Made by a program: the position numbers and the translations under genes
Notes under the pieces: model-generated
Told to the model about the DNA's origin: nothing
Seen by the model: the letters and a program-made list of their open reading frames with translations, nothing else
Databases searched by the model: none
Shown: piece by piece, positions 8,056 through 16,474 of the stretch
Numbering within the stretch: the stretch's first letter is position 1
Layout of the letters: each line of letters starts with the position of its first letter
Assembly: GCA_016714225.1 (NCBI GenBank)
Contig: JADJNS010000004.1
Span: forward strand, 669,768-733,767
DNA from: Archangiaceae bacterium
GTDB taxonomy: Bacteria > Myxococcota > Myxococcia > Myxococcales > Myxococcaceae
Length of the DNA: 64,000 nt
Reading direction: 5' to 3'

Positions 8056-8558
8056 TTGCGCTGGCCGCGTCGCCCGACGCGGGAGTCGTGCTCTCCGACG
8101 CCGACGCGCTGCGCGCCTGCCTGAAAGCCAAGAGCCGCACCATCGAGGCCGCGTGCGTGGTGAAGGGCGGCGCGGTGGTCGACACCGGCCCGGCCGAAGG
8201 TGCGCGTGTCGAGCAGGCCAAGGCCTTCATGACCGACCAGGCGGCGGCGTGGAACCGGGGCGACCTCGAAGCGTTCAGCGCGTCGTACTCGGACGACGCG
8301 ACCTTCCTCACCCCCAGCGGGGTGACCCGTGGCCGCGACCAGGTGCTGCAGCGCTACAAGAAGCGCTACCCCGACAAGGCGGCGATGGGCACCTTGAGCT
8401 TCGAGTTCGTCGACGCGCGGGCCGCAGCCGGCAGCGTCTCGGTGATGGCGAAGTGGACGCTCACGTACCCCAACAAGCCTTCGGCGTCGGGCTACACGCT
8501 GGTGGTGCTGCAGCCCCGCGCCACCTCGTGGATGGTGGTGCAAGACGCCTCGATGTGA
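8037..8558 (+). CDS. Small secreted or periplasmic NTF2-like (SnoaL/DUF4440-type) protein
   Basis: This 173-residue protein has a short hydrophobic N-terminus (LAYALIALAASPDAG) followed, from about residue 58, by a domain resembling the NTF2-like superfamily: a helix with FMTDQAAAWNRGDLEAF, then SYSDDATFLTPSG and alternating strands. Such folds serve as enzymes or binding modules, so function cannot be assigned. The start lies inside the end of the DsbD-like gene (19-base overlap), suggesting one transcript. It may be exported given its redox neighbours, although the leader is weak. Confidence 0.7.
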   Translation: MLAYALIALAASPDAGVVLSDADALRACLKAKSRTIEAACVVKGGAVVDTGPAEGARVEQAKAFMTDQAAAWNRGDLEAFSASYSDDATFLTPSGVTRGRDQVLQRYKKRYPDKAAMGTLSFEFVDARAAAGSVSVMAKWTLTYPNKPSASGYTLVVLQPRATSWMVVQDASM

Positions 8559-8598
8559 CCTTGCGCGGGCAGCGCCAAAGGTGGCAAGGGGCAGCGCC

Positions 8599-9603
8599 AT
8601 GACCCGCTTCGCGTTCGTGCTGTCTCTCGCGGTCGTCTCGGCGACGTGCGGCCCCAAGCCGGACATGATGCCCATCGACATGCAGCCGCCCGACGCCGGA
8701 GTCGACGACGCGGGCATGCCGATGGTGACCGGGCCCGATTGCCGACCGTGTGACAGCTGGGGCGGCGTCGAGGCGATGGGCCCGCTGGCCTCGCCGCTCG
8801 ACGAGCTGTCGGGCCTCGCCTCGAGCACGGTGTTCCCCGGGGTGATCTACGCGCACAACGACTCGGGAGACTCGGCCCGCTTCTTCGCGCTCGACATCAC
8901 CGGCTTCGAGCTCGGCGAGCTGACCCTCACCGGGCCCAGCGCCATCGACTGGGAAGACATCGCCCGCGGGCCGTGCGATCAGACCGCCGACGCGGGCTCG
9001 TGCGTGTTCCTGGCCGACATCGGCGACAACAACGCGCGCCGGCCCGGCTACACCATCTACCGGGTCAAAGAGCCCACCCTGAGCGCGGTGCTCTCGGGCA
9101 TGGCGGTGGCGCCGATCACCCTCGACCTGGCGTTCGACGCGCTGCCGTTCGTGTACCCGAACGGCACCCCGCACAACGCCGAGGCGTTTCTCGCCCACCC
9201 GCAGACCGGCGACCTCTACCTCATCAGCAAAGAAGGCCTGGGAGTGAAGAGCCACGTCTACAAGTTCCCCCAGCCGCTGACGCCCGGAGTGACGGCGACC
9301 CTGGTCGATCTCGGCGAGGCCTCGTTTCCCAAGTCGACCGACTCGCTGGTCACCGCCGGCGACATTCACCCCTGTGGCCGCTCGCTGCTGGTGCGCATGT
9401 ACAACCGGGTGGTCGAGCTGCGCGCCGCGCCCGACGCGGGCTTCGAGAGCGCATTCACCGCCGAGCCGTTGGAGGCTCCTTCGTCGCCCGACGAGCCGCA
9501 GGGCGAGGCGGTCACCTGGGGCGTCGACGGGCAGTCGTACTTCACCGCCAGCGAGCAGACCGGCCAGGCGATGCACCGGGTGCGGTGCGCGCGCGCGCCG
9601 TGA
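8599..9603 (+). CDS. Probable lipoprotein with beta-propeller-like domain
   Basis: This protein of about 334 residues has a signal-like N-terminus (TRFAFVLSLAVVSATCGP) with a weak lipobox, then a Pro/Asp/Ala/Gly linker rich in DAG repeats typical of myxobacterial lipoproteins. The body has repeated strand-rich blocks including YAHNDSGDSARFFALD and FLADIGDNNARRPGY, a pattern I associate with phytase-like or esterase-like propellers of unknown function. An alternative start six codons upstream is less likely because it precedes the hydrophobic leader. The stop overlaps the GTG of the next gene, indicating coupling. No catalytic residues are identified. Confidence 0.65.
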   Translation: MTRFAFVLSLAVVSATCGPKPDMMPIDMQPPDAGVDDAGMPMVTGPDCRPCDSWGGVEAMGPLASPLDELSGLASSTVFPGVIYAHNDSGDSARFFALDITGFELGELTLTGPSAIDWEDIARGPCDQTADAGSCVFLADIGDNNARRPGYTIYRVKEPTLSAVLSGMAVAPITLDLAFDALPFVYPNGTPHNAEAFLAHPQTGDLYLISKEGLGVKSHVYKFPQPLTPGVTATLVDLGEASFPKSTDSLVTAGDIHPCGRSLLVRMYNRVVELRAAPDAGFESAFTAEPLEAPSSPDEPQGEAVTWGVDGQSYFTASEQTGQAMHRVRCARAP

Positions 9604-10073
9604 CCTCGCGCCTGCTCACCGTGCTGCTGCTGCTCGCCGCCGGTTGCGAGAGCGGCAGGGCGGTGAAGGTGCCGGTGCCCGACGATTTTCGGGCCTTCAC
9701 CCTCACCGATGACGTGCTCGACGCGAGGGCGCTGGCCGGGCGGCCGTGGGTGATCTCGGTGTGGCGCCCGGGCTGCGCAAGCTGCATGCGGCAGCTTCAC
9801 GCGCTGGATCAGGTGAAGAAGCGCTGGGAGCCGAAGGGCGTGGGCTTCGTCGCGCTCTCGGTCGAGACCGACCCGCAGCGCGTCTTCGACGCCGCCGCGC
9901 AGGCCGAGGTCGACTCGCAGCTCGCCTACTCGGACGCGGCGATGGGCCCCTTGGGCCTCAGGTCGCTGCCCTCGACGGTGTTCGTCGACTCGCGATCGAC
10001 CATCGTGGCGGTGCTCGGCGCCGAAGGCGACGAGCAGGCGCTCGAGAAGTGGCTCAAGGTGGCCCAGCCGTGA
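9600..10073 (+). CDS. TlpA/ResA-like thioredoxin-fold lipoprotein
   Basis: This 157-residue protein begins with a clear lipoprotein signal (LLTVLLLLAAGC) and a thioredoxin-like domain with the redox motif PGCASCMRQL, and the conserved cis-proline region in LRSLPSTVFVD. TlpA/ResA proteins reduce or oxidise periplasmic thiols, for example in cytochrome c maturation. The GTG start overlaps the upstream stop (GTGA) and its own stop overlaps the next GTG, so it is embedded in a coupled operon. A membrane DsbD-like protein 1.5 kb upstream could supply electrons. Confidence 0.85.
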   Translation: MTSRLLTVLLLLAAGCESGRAVKVPVPDDFRAFTLTDDVLDARALAGRPWVISVWRPGCASCMRQLHALDQVKKRWEPKGVGFVALSVETDPQRVFDAAAQAEVDSQLAYSDAAMGPLGLRSLPSTVFVDSRSTIVAVLGAEGDEQALEKWLKVAQP

Positions 10074-10627
10074 ACGGGTGGTGGAAGCAGCCCGCCGGCT
10101 TCGCGGCGGCCAAGGCGGTGATGGCGGCGGCGCGGCTCTCTGACGCACCCGAGCGGCGGCTCAGCCCGCCCGAGCGGGTGCTGCTCGACCGCGTCTACCA
10201 GGGCAGCGTCGAGCTCTCGAAGGTGAGGGTGAGGGCGCCGGTGACCGGGCTGCTCGGCATGCCGGCTCGCGCCTTCGTGATCGAGAACACCCTGTTCGTG
10301 CCGAGGCGGTTCTTGCCGCTGCAGGCGGCGGTGCTGGTGCACGAGGTGTGTCACGTCTGGCAGCACCAGCACGGGGGGCACGCGTACATCGCCGACTCGC
10401 TCGAGGCGCAGCTGGTGGGCGACGGCTACCGGCTCGAGAAGGGGCTGCGCGAGGGCAAGCGCTGGGCCGAGCTCAACTGCGAGCAGCAGGCGACGCTGGT
10501 GGAAGAGGCGTACGAGCAGCGCTGCTTCGACGGCAAGCCGCTGGTGCTGCGCGGGCACGACTACACGCCGGCGTTCGAGGCGGCGATGCACGAGCTGCGC
10601 GCCGGGCGCGGCGCGTCGTTTCGGTGA
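10070..10627 (+). CDS. Small putative zinc metallopeptidase-like protein (HEVCH motif)
   Basis: This 185-residue protein contains LVHEVCHVWQHQHGG, a zinc-binding HExxH signature near residues 91-95. The surrounding pattern (an ERxLLxxVY segment, then strands with VRVRAP, then the HExxHVWQ helix) resembles small DUF4157/VgrG-associated metallopeptidase-like proteins. I see no signal peptide, so it may be cytoplasmic or a cargo protein. The GTG start overlaps the previous stop. Its position behind a periplasmic thioredoxin is unusual for this family. Peptidase activity is inferred from the motif only. Confidence 0.65.
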   Translation: MNGWWKQPAGFAAAKAVMAAARLSDAPERRLSPPERVLLDRVYQGSVELSKVRVRAPVTGLLGMPARAFVIENTLFVPRRFLPLQAAVLVHEVCHVWQHQHGGHAYIADSLEAQLVGDGYRLEKGLREGKRWAELNCEQQATLVEEAYEQRCFDGKPLVLRGHDYTPAFEAAMHELRAGRGASFR

Positions 10628-10643
10628 GGCGCCCGGCGTCGGA

Positions 10644-10672
10644 GCTGCGGCACACCCGGCCCACGCCGCAGC
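10644..10672. terminator. Hairpin between convergent genes
   Basis: A perfect 8-bp stem (GCTGCGGC / GCCGCAGC) with a 13-base loop lies in the 75-base gap between two convergent genes. No T tract follows it. A bidirectional terminator is the simplest reading. Confidence 0.4.
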
Positions 10673-10702
10673 GACCGGAGCGCAGCTGCTCGAGGTGAGG
10701 CG

Positions 10703-11800
10703 CTACTTGCAGGTGTGATCTGCGGCGCAAATGCCGTTGGTCACCACGCCGCCGCTCAAGAACGTGCAGGGGGTGGTGAGGGGGCAGTCGCCGCCGCCGT
10801 CTGGCAGCACGTCCATGCAGTCGGTGGTGCCGTCGTTGTCGTTGTCTCTGCGGTCGGCGCAGAGGGTCTCTTTGGCGCCGCCGCTGCTGCACAAGCAGCC
10901 CGAGCCGCCGTCGAGCGCGCACGAGACCCCCTCGCAGCCGGCCTCGGCGCAGTCGATCTTGCCGTTGCAGTCGTTGTCGATACGGTCGCGGCAGCGGGCG
11001 CCGGTCTCGGCCACCGTGCCGCCGTCGTTGCACGAGCAGGTGCCGGCGCCGCCGCAGCGGAAGGTCGAGGGGTCGGCCTGGCACAGGGCCGCGGCGCAGT
11101 CGGGGTCGGCGCAGTCTTTCATGCCGTCGCCGTCGTTGTCGGCGTCGTCGCGGCAGGCGATCTCTCTCTTCTTCATGTCGGCGCAGACGCAGCCGTCGCT
11201 GCCGCAGCCCGCGCCGGCGCAGTCGGCATCGGCGCAGTCGGCAGCGGCGTCGCCGTCGTTGTCGTTGCCGTCGTTGCAGTTGCCCTCGGCCTTCAGCAGG
11301 GCGCGACACTGGCAGCCCACCCCGCACAGCTCGAGGTTGCACTCGGGGTCGGCGCAGTCGACGAGCAGGTCGCCGTCGTTGTCCACGCCGTCGCTGCAGC
11401 TCAGCTCACCCCGCTGCACGCACACCCCGTTCATGCAGGCCTGGTCGCTCTGGCAGGCGCGATCGCACGCGCCGCAGTTGCGGGGGTCTTGAATCAGATC
11501 GAACCCGTCGTCGATGGTGCCGTCGCAGTCGTCGTCGACGCCGTTGCAGACCTCGAGCGTGCCGGCGCCCTCGTCGGTCTCGCCGTCGCAGTCGTTGTCG
11601 CGGTGGTCGCAGCCGTGCTCGACCTCTTCACCGTCTTTGCGACAGCAGTAGGTGCCGTCGACGCAGAAGTAGCCGCCGCCGCCGCAGTCGGTGTCGCCGT
11701 CGCACCGAAACGGGGTCTGCGAGTCGTCGAACTGAACCTTGCACGCGCCGATCTGGGCGAGCAGCGCGGCCACCAGCAGGGTCAGCGAGAGCTTCTTCAT
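10703..11800 (-). CDS. Cys/Asp-rich MopE-like lipoprotein with putative metal-binding repeats
   Basis: This 365-residue lipoprotein (signal LLVAALLAQIGAC) is made of repeated Cys/Asn/Asp blocks such as CNGVDDDCDGTIDDG and CRDRIDNDCNGKIDC. These resemble the 'putative metal-binding motif' repeats of MopE-type surface proteins and Ca-binding DxDxDG loops. At least six blocks run from about residue 60 to the end, with many cysteines that could form disulfides. It is probably anchored on the outer membrane. It lies five bases downstream of the PEGA-like gene and ends a plsB-headed operon. Metal binding is inferred from composition. Confidence 0.75.
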   Translation of the reverse strand: MKKLSLTLLVAALLAQIGACKVQFDDSQTPFRCDGDTDCGGGGYFCVDGTYCCRKDGEEVEHGCDHRDNDCDGETDEGAGTLEVCNGVDDDCDGTIDDGFDLIQDPRNCGACDRACQSDQACMNGVCVQRGELSCSDGVDNDGDLLVDCADPECNLELCGVGCQCRALLKAEGNCNDGNDNDGDAAADCADADCAGAGCGSDGCVCADMKKREIACRDDADNDGDGMKDCADPDCAAALCQADPSTFRCGGAGTCSCNDGGTVAETGARCRDRIDNDCNGKIDCAEAGCEGVSCALDGGSGCLCSSGGAKETLCADRRDNDNDGTTDCMDVLPDGGGDCPLTTPCTFLSGGVVTNGICAADHTCK

Positions 11801-11805
11801 CGCGC

Positions 11806-12999
11806 CTAGAACGTGCCGCCTGCGCCCACCGCGAACCCGAACCCCGAGCCCTCGGCCGGGTCGCCCGGAGCCGGAGTCGCGGGCGCGGGAGCGCGCGCCG
11901 CCCGGGTGGGGATGAGGGGAATGATGAAGGCCCAGATGGCTCCGGCGGCGAAGGCGACCGCGCCCACCGAGACGAACACATTGGCCAGCAGCGCCTGGGT
12001 GCGGGCGGTGTTGGCCTGGGTGCGGGTGATGTCGATGATGCCGTTGTGATCTGCGTCGACCGCGCGGTTCTCGGTCGACTTGGCCATGCCCCCGAAGGTG
12101 AAGCCCACCCCCATCAGCACCGCGCCGACCAGCGCCACGTAGAGGCCGGGGCGCTTGTAGAACTCGGGCGCCGGGGGGGCCTCGGTCACCTGCTCGACGA
12201 CCCGCTCGACCGGCCGCGCCACCAGCGTCACCTTCACCTCGGCGACCTTCATCGGCTCGACCGTCACGCTGGTGGTGAAGGTCTGGTACTCGGCCATGCT
12301 GACCTCGAGCTCGTAGTTGCCGGCGGGCAGCGCCTTCTCGAAGCTGCCGGTGCCGAGCTCTTTGCCCCGCAGCCGGGTGACCGCGGCCTGCTCGATCACG
12401 TCGACCGACAGCGTGCCGAGCGGGGTGGCGACCTTCTTGAGCAGCTCGTTGAAGGGGCCGCGCACCTTGTTCACGAAGTCACGGTCGCGGTCGCCCTGGC
12501 TCTTGCCGGCGATGCCGGCGAAGCCGCCGATCTTGGCCTTCTCTTGCTTGTCGTTGCTCTCGACCGACGAGGGCAGCACCGCGTTGAAGGTGGGGTCGAA
12601 CCCGTTGATGGTGAGCACCGTGCCCGGCCCGGCCTTGGCCAGCGAGCAGGTGACGATGCGGTGCACGCCGAGCTTCTCGGCGAGCGCCTCGAGGCAGGCG
12701 AAGTCGAGGCACTTGCGCGCGGTGGTGCTGACCTGGGCCGCCTCGAGCGGGGTCTTCACGGTTCCGAAGCTCTCGGACTCTTTGATCAGCTTGAGCAGCT
12801 CGGCCTCGAGCAGCTTGGCGCGGGCGGCGAGCGGCTCTTCGGCCTGGTCGGGCGTGACGCCGATGAAGGCCACCGACGGGCGAAACTGAGGGGGCGTCTT
12901 CGCTTCGCTGAAGTCGAGCCCCATCTCTTCCTGCGCCTTCGCGGCGAGGGGAAGGCACAGCGTGAAGACCAGCAGCGCTCTTTGCATCACCAAAGTCAC
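11806..12999 (-). CDS. PEGA-like exported protein with one C-terminal-half membrane segment pair
   Basis: This 397-residue protein starts with a signal peptide (RALLVFTLCLPLAAKAQ). Residues ~40-170 form a conserved-looking domain beginning PSVAFIGVTPDQ. A PEGA-like carbohydrate-surface domain follows (~205-270, with ALPAGNYELEVSMAEYQ). Two hydrophobic stretches (~283-303 and ~340-363) and a Pro/Ala tail end it. I took the GTG that overlaps the plsB stop (GTGA); an ATG four codons later is possible. It probably sits in the envelope with its PEGA-like domain facing the periplasm. The specific role is unknown. Confidence 0.65.
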   Translation of the reverse strand: MTLVMQRALLVFTLCLPLAAKAQEEMGLDFSEAKTPPQFRPSVAFIGVTPDQAEEPLAARAKLLEAELLKLIKESESFGTVKTPLEAAQVSTTARKCLDFACLEALAEKLGVHRIVTCSLAKAGPGTVLTINGFDPTFNAVLPSSVESNDKQEKAKIGGFAGIAGKSQGDRDRDFVNKVRGPFNELLKKVATPLGTLSVDVIEQAAVTRLRGKELGTGSFEKALPAGNYELEVSMAEYQTFTTSVTVEPMKVAEVKVTLVARPVERVVEQVTEAPPAPEFYKRPGLYVALVGAVLMGVGFTFGGMAKSTENRAVDADHNGIIDITRTQANTARTQALLANVFVSVGAVAFAAGAIWAFIIPLIPTRAARAPAPATPAPGDPAEGSGFGFAVGAGGTF

Positions 13000-15548
13000 T
13001 CTCCCAGGTAGCTGCGAATCGTCTCCATCAGGGCCTTCGCCGCAGGGCCATTCGCGACCAGCTTCTTATCCTGCTCGACCAGCACCTTCTGGTCGACGAG
13101 GTACTGCACCGCGTTCTCGAGCGTAGTCCGCGACAGAGCCTCGGCGGCGGTCAGACTGCCGGCAAGAAACTCGCCCCGGCCCCCTTCGAGGGCGGCCTTG
13201 ACCAGCTCTTTCTTGTCGAGCCCGGCCGCGGGCAGGTTGGCCGCCAGCTTGGCGGTGAGCCAGTACGACTCGAGGTAGTCGCGCATCAGATCGGCGAGGA
13301 AGCCGAGCATCGGCCGGGCGAAGGCCTCGGGGGCCGGTCGCAGGGTCTTCTCGTCGGCCAGCACCAGGCCCAGCCCTTTGAGGTGCTCTACCGTCTCGGC
13401 GAAGATCACCTCGAAGGTCTTGCCTACCGGGTAGGTGAGCTCGAGCTTGAACAGGCGCGAGAGCAAGAGCGCCCGCTCGCGAATCACCGGGAGCGCGTCG
13501 AGCGGGGTGCTGACGATCGACGCCGCCACGATGGTGCGGCCGGCCACCAGGTTGATCAGGGTGTTCTTGTAGAAGGCCAGCTCGGCGCGCAGGTCGTCTT
13601 CCACCTGGTAGATGGGCTCTCCGAGCGCCTCGACGGTCTTCACCATGCCCTGGTGCGAGAACATGCCCAGCGCGTCGGCGATGGGGCCCAGGGTCGAGGG
13701 CGATGACGGAGCACCCTCGAGCTGGCGCGAGAAGCGGGCCCCGAGGTCGGTGGCGATGCGGCGCAAGAGCTGAATGCGCTCGCCCACGTCTCGGGCCGAG
13801 ATGCCGCGGCGCCGGTGGGCGAGCAGCGCCGAGGCCAGCAGGGCGTGGGGCGTCACCGTCGACACCCGCGAGATGCCGTACATCACGTGGTGGCCCAGGG
13901 CGCGCACCAGCGAGCGCTTCTGCTCTTCGCTCACGCCCCTGCGCAGGTCGAGCTTGCGCTCGCGCATCAGCGCGGCGAGCGAGATCGGCTTGTCGAACGA
14001 GAGGTGAATGCGGCCGTAGTTCTCGCTGAGCACCTTGGGGGCCTGCAGCAGCTGGCCCACGCTCTCGGCCTTCTTCTCGCCGCCGCGCAGCTCTTCGCCG
14101 TACGAGCTCGACTCGACCACCTTCTCGTAGTCGATGGCCACCGGCACGAAGAGCAGATCATCGCGCGCGCCCTCGAGCACGGCGTCGACCTGCCAGCTGA
14201 ACATGCCCAGCTTGGGCTGCAACAGCTTGCCGTTTCGCGAGCGCCCGCCCTCGGGGAAGAACTCGTGGTGAATGCCGTCGTGCACCAGCTTCTTGATGTA
14301 GCCCTTGAAGGCGGCCTGGTAGATGGGGTCGCCCTTGAAGCTGCGCTTCAAGAAGAAGGCACCGCCGCGGCGCAAGAACGGGCCCAGGGGAAAGAACGAG
14401 AGGTTCGCGCCCGCGGCCACCAGCGGCACCGAGTAGCCGCGGGACCAGAGCACGTAGCTCATCACCAGGTAGTCGACGTGGCTCTTGTGGCTGGGGGTGA
14501 GCACCACCGGAGCGTGGGCGGCGGCCTTCATCGCCCGCTCGAGCCCGGGCTCGTCGACGTCGATGCCGTCGTAGATGCGGTTGAACACCCAGTCGAGAAT
14601 CGGCGACGCGATCGCCACCACCGAGGGGCTGTACCGCGCGGCGATGGTGTTCAGGTTGCGCTTGGCCTCGCGGGTGACGCTGTCGGCGGTGCGGCGCTTC
14701 TCGGTGGCCGCCTCTTCGAGCGAGCGCTTCAAGGTGCGGTCGCGCAGGGTCTCTTCGATCAGCCGGTCGGTCGACTTGGCGGGCGGGCCGAACACCGCGC
14801 GCGTCTCGCGGGAGAGGTGGTGGTGGAGCGTGCTGCGAACCTTGCGCGCCAGCACCTGCGCCGGCACGTCGGGGTTCTCGGCCACGAACTTCTTGAGCTC
14901 GATCGGCTCGCCGAGGCGGAACTGGGCGCGGTGGTAGTTGCGCAGGAAGGTGAAGAGGGTGTGGAGAAAACCGGGGGCCTCGGGGCTGCCGAACAGCCGG
15001 TCGAAGAGGCTGGGCGCGATCTTCTGGTTCCACTTTTCCCAGACCAAGAGCTCGGGCACCAGGAACACCGGGCGCTCGCTCTTCTTGGCCATCTCGACCA
15101 GGGCGGGGAAGGGGTCTTCGAAGGTGGTGCGGCCGGCGGCGCTGCCGAAGGCCGACTCTTTGAGGAACACCAGGCCCGAGCCCTGCGCCTTGCGGGCGTA
15201 GGTGAAGCGCACGTCGAAGTCGCCGCGCTGGGCGGTGCGCACCCAGGGCTTGGTGAACCAGCGGCGCAGGTTCACCACGGCGCGCACCGGCGGGAGCCCG
15301 CGCTTCACCAGGGCCCAGGTGAGGTACAGGTAGTTCACCCAGGCGGTGGTGCGCATCACGTGCACCACGAAGCCCTGCTCGTGCAGGCGCTTCAGGGTCT
15401 CGGCCGCCGACTGGGGAAAGCGCACCGGCTCGAAGTAGCGGGCCGCCATGGTGCGCCCGAAGGGCCCCAGCTCTTCGCGCAGGGCCCTGGCCACCGCGTC
15501 GGTGGTCGGCTGCACCTCGATGGCGCTGGTGGCCGTACGTGCCTCCAA
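12996..15548 (-). CDS. plsB: PlsB-type glycerol-3-phosphate acyltransferase
   Basis: This protein of about 850 residues carries all acyltransferase signatures of PlsB: HKSHVD (an HX4D motif near 354-359), GGAFFLKR (near 395-402), FFPEGGRSR (near 430-438) and VPVAIDYEKV. It acylates sn-glycerol-3-phosphate as the first step of phospholipid synthesis at the inner membrane. Length is close to E. coli PlsB. The start is uncertain: a TTG gives the coordinates used, and a GTG eleven codons later is an alternative. It diverges from a PAP2 phosphatase gene only 29 bases away, giving two lipid-related genes back to back. Confidence 0.92.
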   Translation of the reverse strand: MEARTATSAIEVQPTTDAVARALREELGPFGRTMAARYFEPVRFPQSAAETLKRLHEQGFVVHVMRTTAWVNYLYLTWALVKRGLPPVRAVVNLRRWFTKPWVRTAQRGDFDVRFTYARKAQGSGLVFLKESAFGSAAGRTTFEDPFPALVEMAKKSERPVFLVPELLVWEKWNQKIAPSLFDRLFGSPEAPGFLHTLFTFLRNYHRAQFRLGEPIELKKFVAENPDVPAQVLARKVRSTLHHHLSRETRAVFGPPAKSTDRLIEETLRDRTLKRSLEEAATEKRRTADSVTREAKRNLNTIAARYSPSVVAIASPILDWVFNRIYDGIDVDEPGLERAMKAAAHAPVVLTPSHKSHVDYLVMSYVLWSRGYSVPLVAAGANLSFFPLGPFLRRGGAFFLKRSFKGDPIYQAAFKGYIKKLVHDGIHHEFFPEGGRSRNGKLLQPKLGMFSWQVDAVLEGARDDLLFVPVAIDYEKVVESSSYGEELRGGEKKAESVGQLLQAPKVLSENYGRIHLSFDKPISLAALMRERKLDLRRGVSEEQKRSLVRALGHHVMYGISRVSTVTPHALLASALLAHRRRGISARDVGERIQLLRRIATDLGARFSRQLEGAPSSPSTLGPIADALGMFSHQGMVKTVEALGEPIYQVEDDLRAELAFYKNTLINLVAGRTIVAASIVSTPLDALPVIRERALLLSRLFKLELTYPVGKTFEVIFAETVEHLKGLGLVLADEKTLRPAPEAFARPMLGFLADLMRDYLESYWLTAKLAANLPAAGLDKKELVKAALEGGRGEFLAGSLTAAEALSRTTLENAVQYLVDQKVLVEQDKKLVANGPAAKALMETIRSYLGE

Positions 15549-15577
15549 TCGAAGAAGAAGCGACGGCGAAACATAGT

Positions 15578-16417
15578 ATGAGCTTCGGGAAGGTGTACGC
15601 CTTGATCTCGCTCGGCCTGCTGGCCGCGGCGCCGCCCGCCGACGCGCCGCTCGAGCCCAAGCCGGCGCCCCCCGCGGCGGTCGACGTGCGCCTCTCGCTG
15701 CAGAGCGCCAACCGGTTCCCCCGCATCACGCTGCTCAAGGTGCTCGAGAACACCGCGCTGGCGGCCACCCGCATCGTGCGCCCCGAGACCACCGACGTGT
15801 TCGTGATCGTGCCCGCTTTCGCCGGCACGGCGGTGGCGCTCAACACCGACGTGGCGACCCACCGGGAGATGAAGAAGCTCCCCGACCCGGTCTTGGGCAA
15901 TCAGCCGCTCTCGTACTGGGTCTCGTACCTGGGCGAGGGCTGGGTCGACGTGGCGATCTTCGGCGTGCTGGGCCTGATCGGCGGGCGCAACGAGGGGCGC
16001 GCGGCGGTGGCCGGGCTGCAGGCGTTGGCCGCGGTGGCGGTGGTGTCGCGCATCGGCAAGTACCTGGTGCGCTACGAGCGGCCGAGCTTCGACCCCGAAG
16101 GCCAGCACTTCTTCAGCGACCGTTGGCAGCTGGCCGACGCGATGCCCTCGGGGCACACCATGTCGGCGTTCGCCACCGCCGCGGTGCTGGCCAAGGAGTA
16201 CCCCAAGGGCGCGCCCATCTTCTACGCGCTCGCCACCTGGTGCGCCCTGGCGCGGGTTCAGCAGAGCACCCACTGGGTGTCGGACACGGTGGTCGGAGCT
16301 GCGCTGGGGCTGCTGATCGGCTGGGAGTCGTGGAACGTGACCCGCGCCTTCGAGCTCGAGGTCGAGCCATGGGTGTCGGGGTCGGGTGCAGGCCTACAGG
16401 TGGGGCGGGCGTTCTAG
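15578..16417 (+). CDS. PAP2-family membrane phosphatase
   Basis: This 279-residue protein has a hydrophobic N-terminus, several membrane segments and the three PAP2 motifs: KYLVRYERPS, PSGHTMSAF and a variant third motif RVQQSTHWVSD containing the catalytic His and Asp. PAP2 enzymes dephosphorylate phosphatidate, undecaprenyl pyrophosphate or similar lipids on the outer face of the membrane. The substrate cannot be told from sequence. The ATG at MSFGKVYALI was chosen over upstream in-frame codons that overlap the plsB start. Divergence from plsB suggests a shared promoter region and a lipid role. Confidence 0.85.
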   Translation: MSFGKVYALISLGLLAAAPPADAPLEPKPAPPAAVDVRLSLQSANRFPRITLLKVLENTALAATRIVRPETTDVFVIVPAFAGTAVALNTDVATHREMKKLPDPVLGNQPLSYWVSYLGEGWVDVAIFGVLGLIGGRNEGRAAVAGLQALAAVAVVSRIGKYLVRYERPSFDPEGQHFFSDRWQLADAMPSGHTMSAFATAAVLAKEYPKGAPIFYALATWCALARVQQSTHWVSDTVVGAALGLLIGWESWNVTRAFELEVEPWVSGSGAGLQVGRAF

Positions 16418-16474
16418 AGGTTGTGAGTTGGCGGCGGGCGCGTCGATACTTCGCGCCGCTTCACCAGGCGCCAG

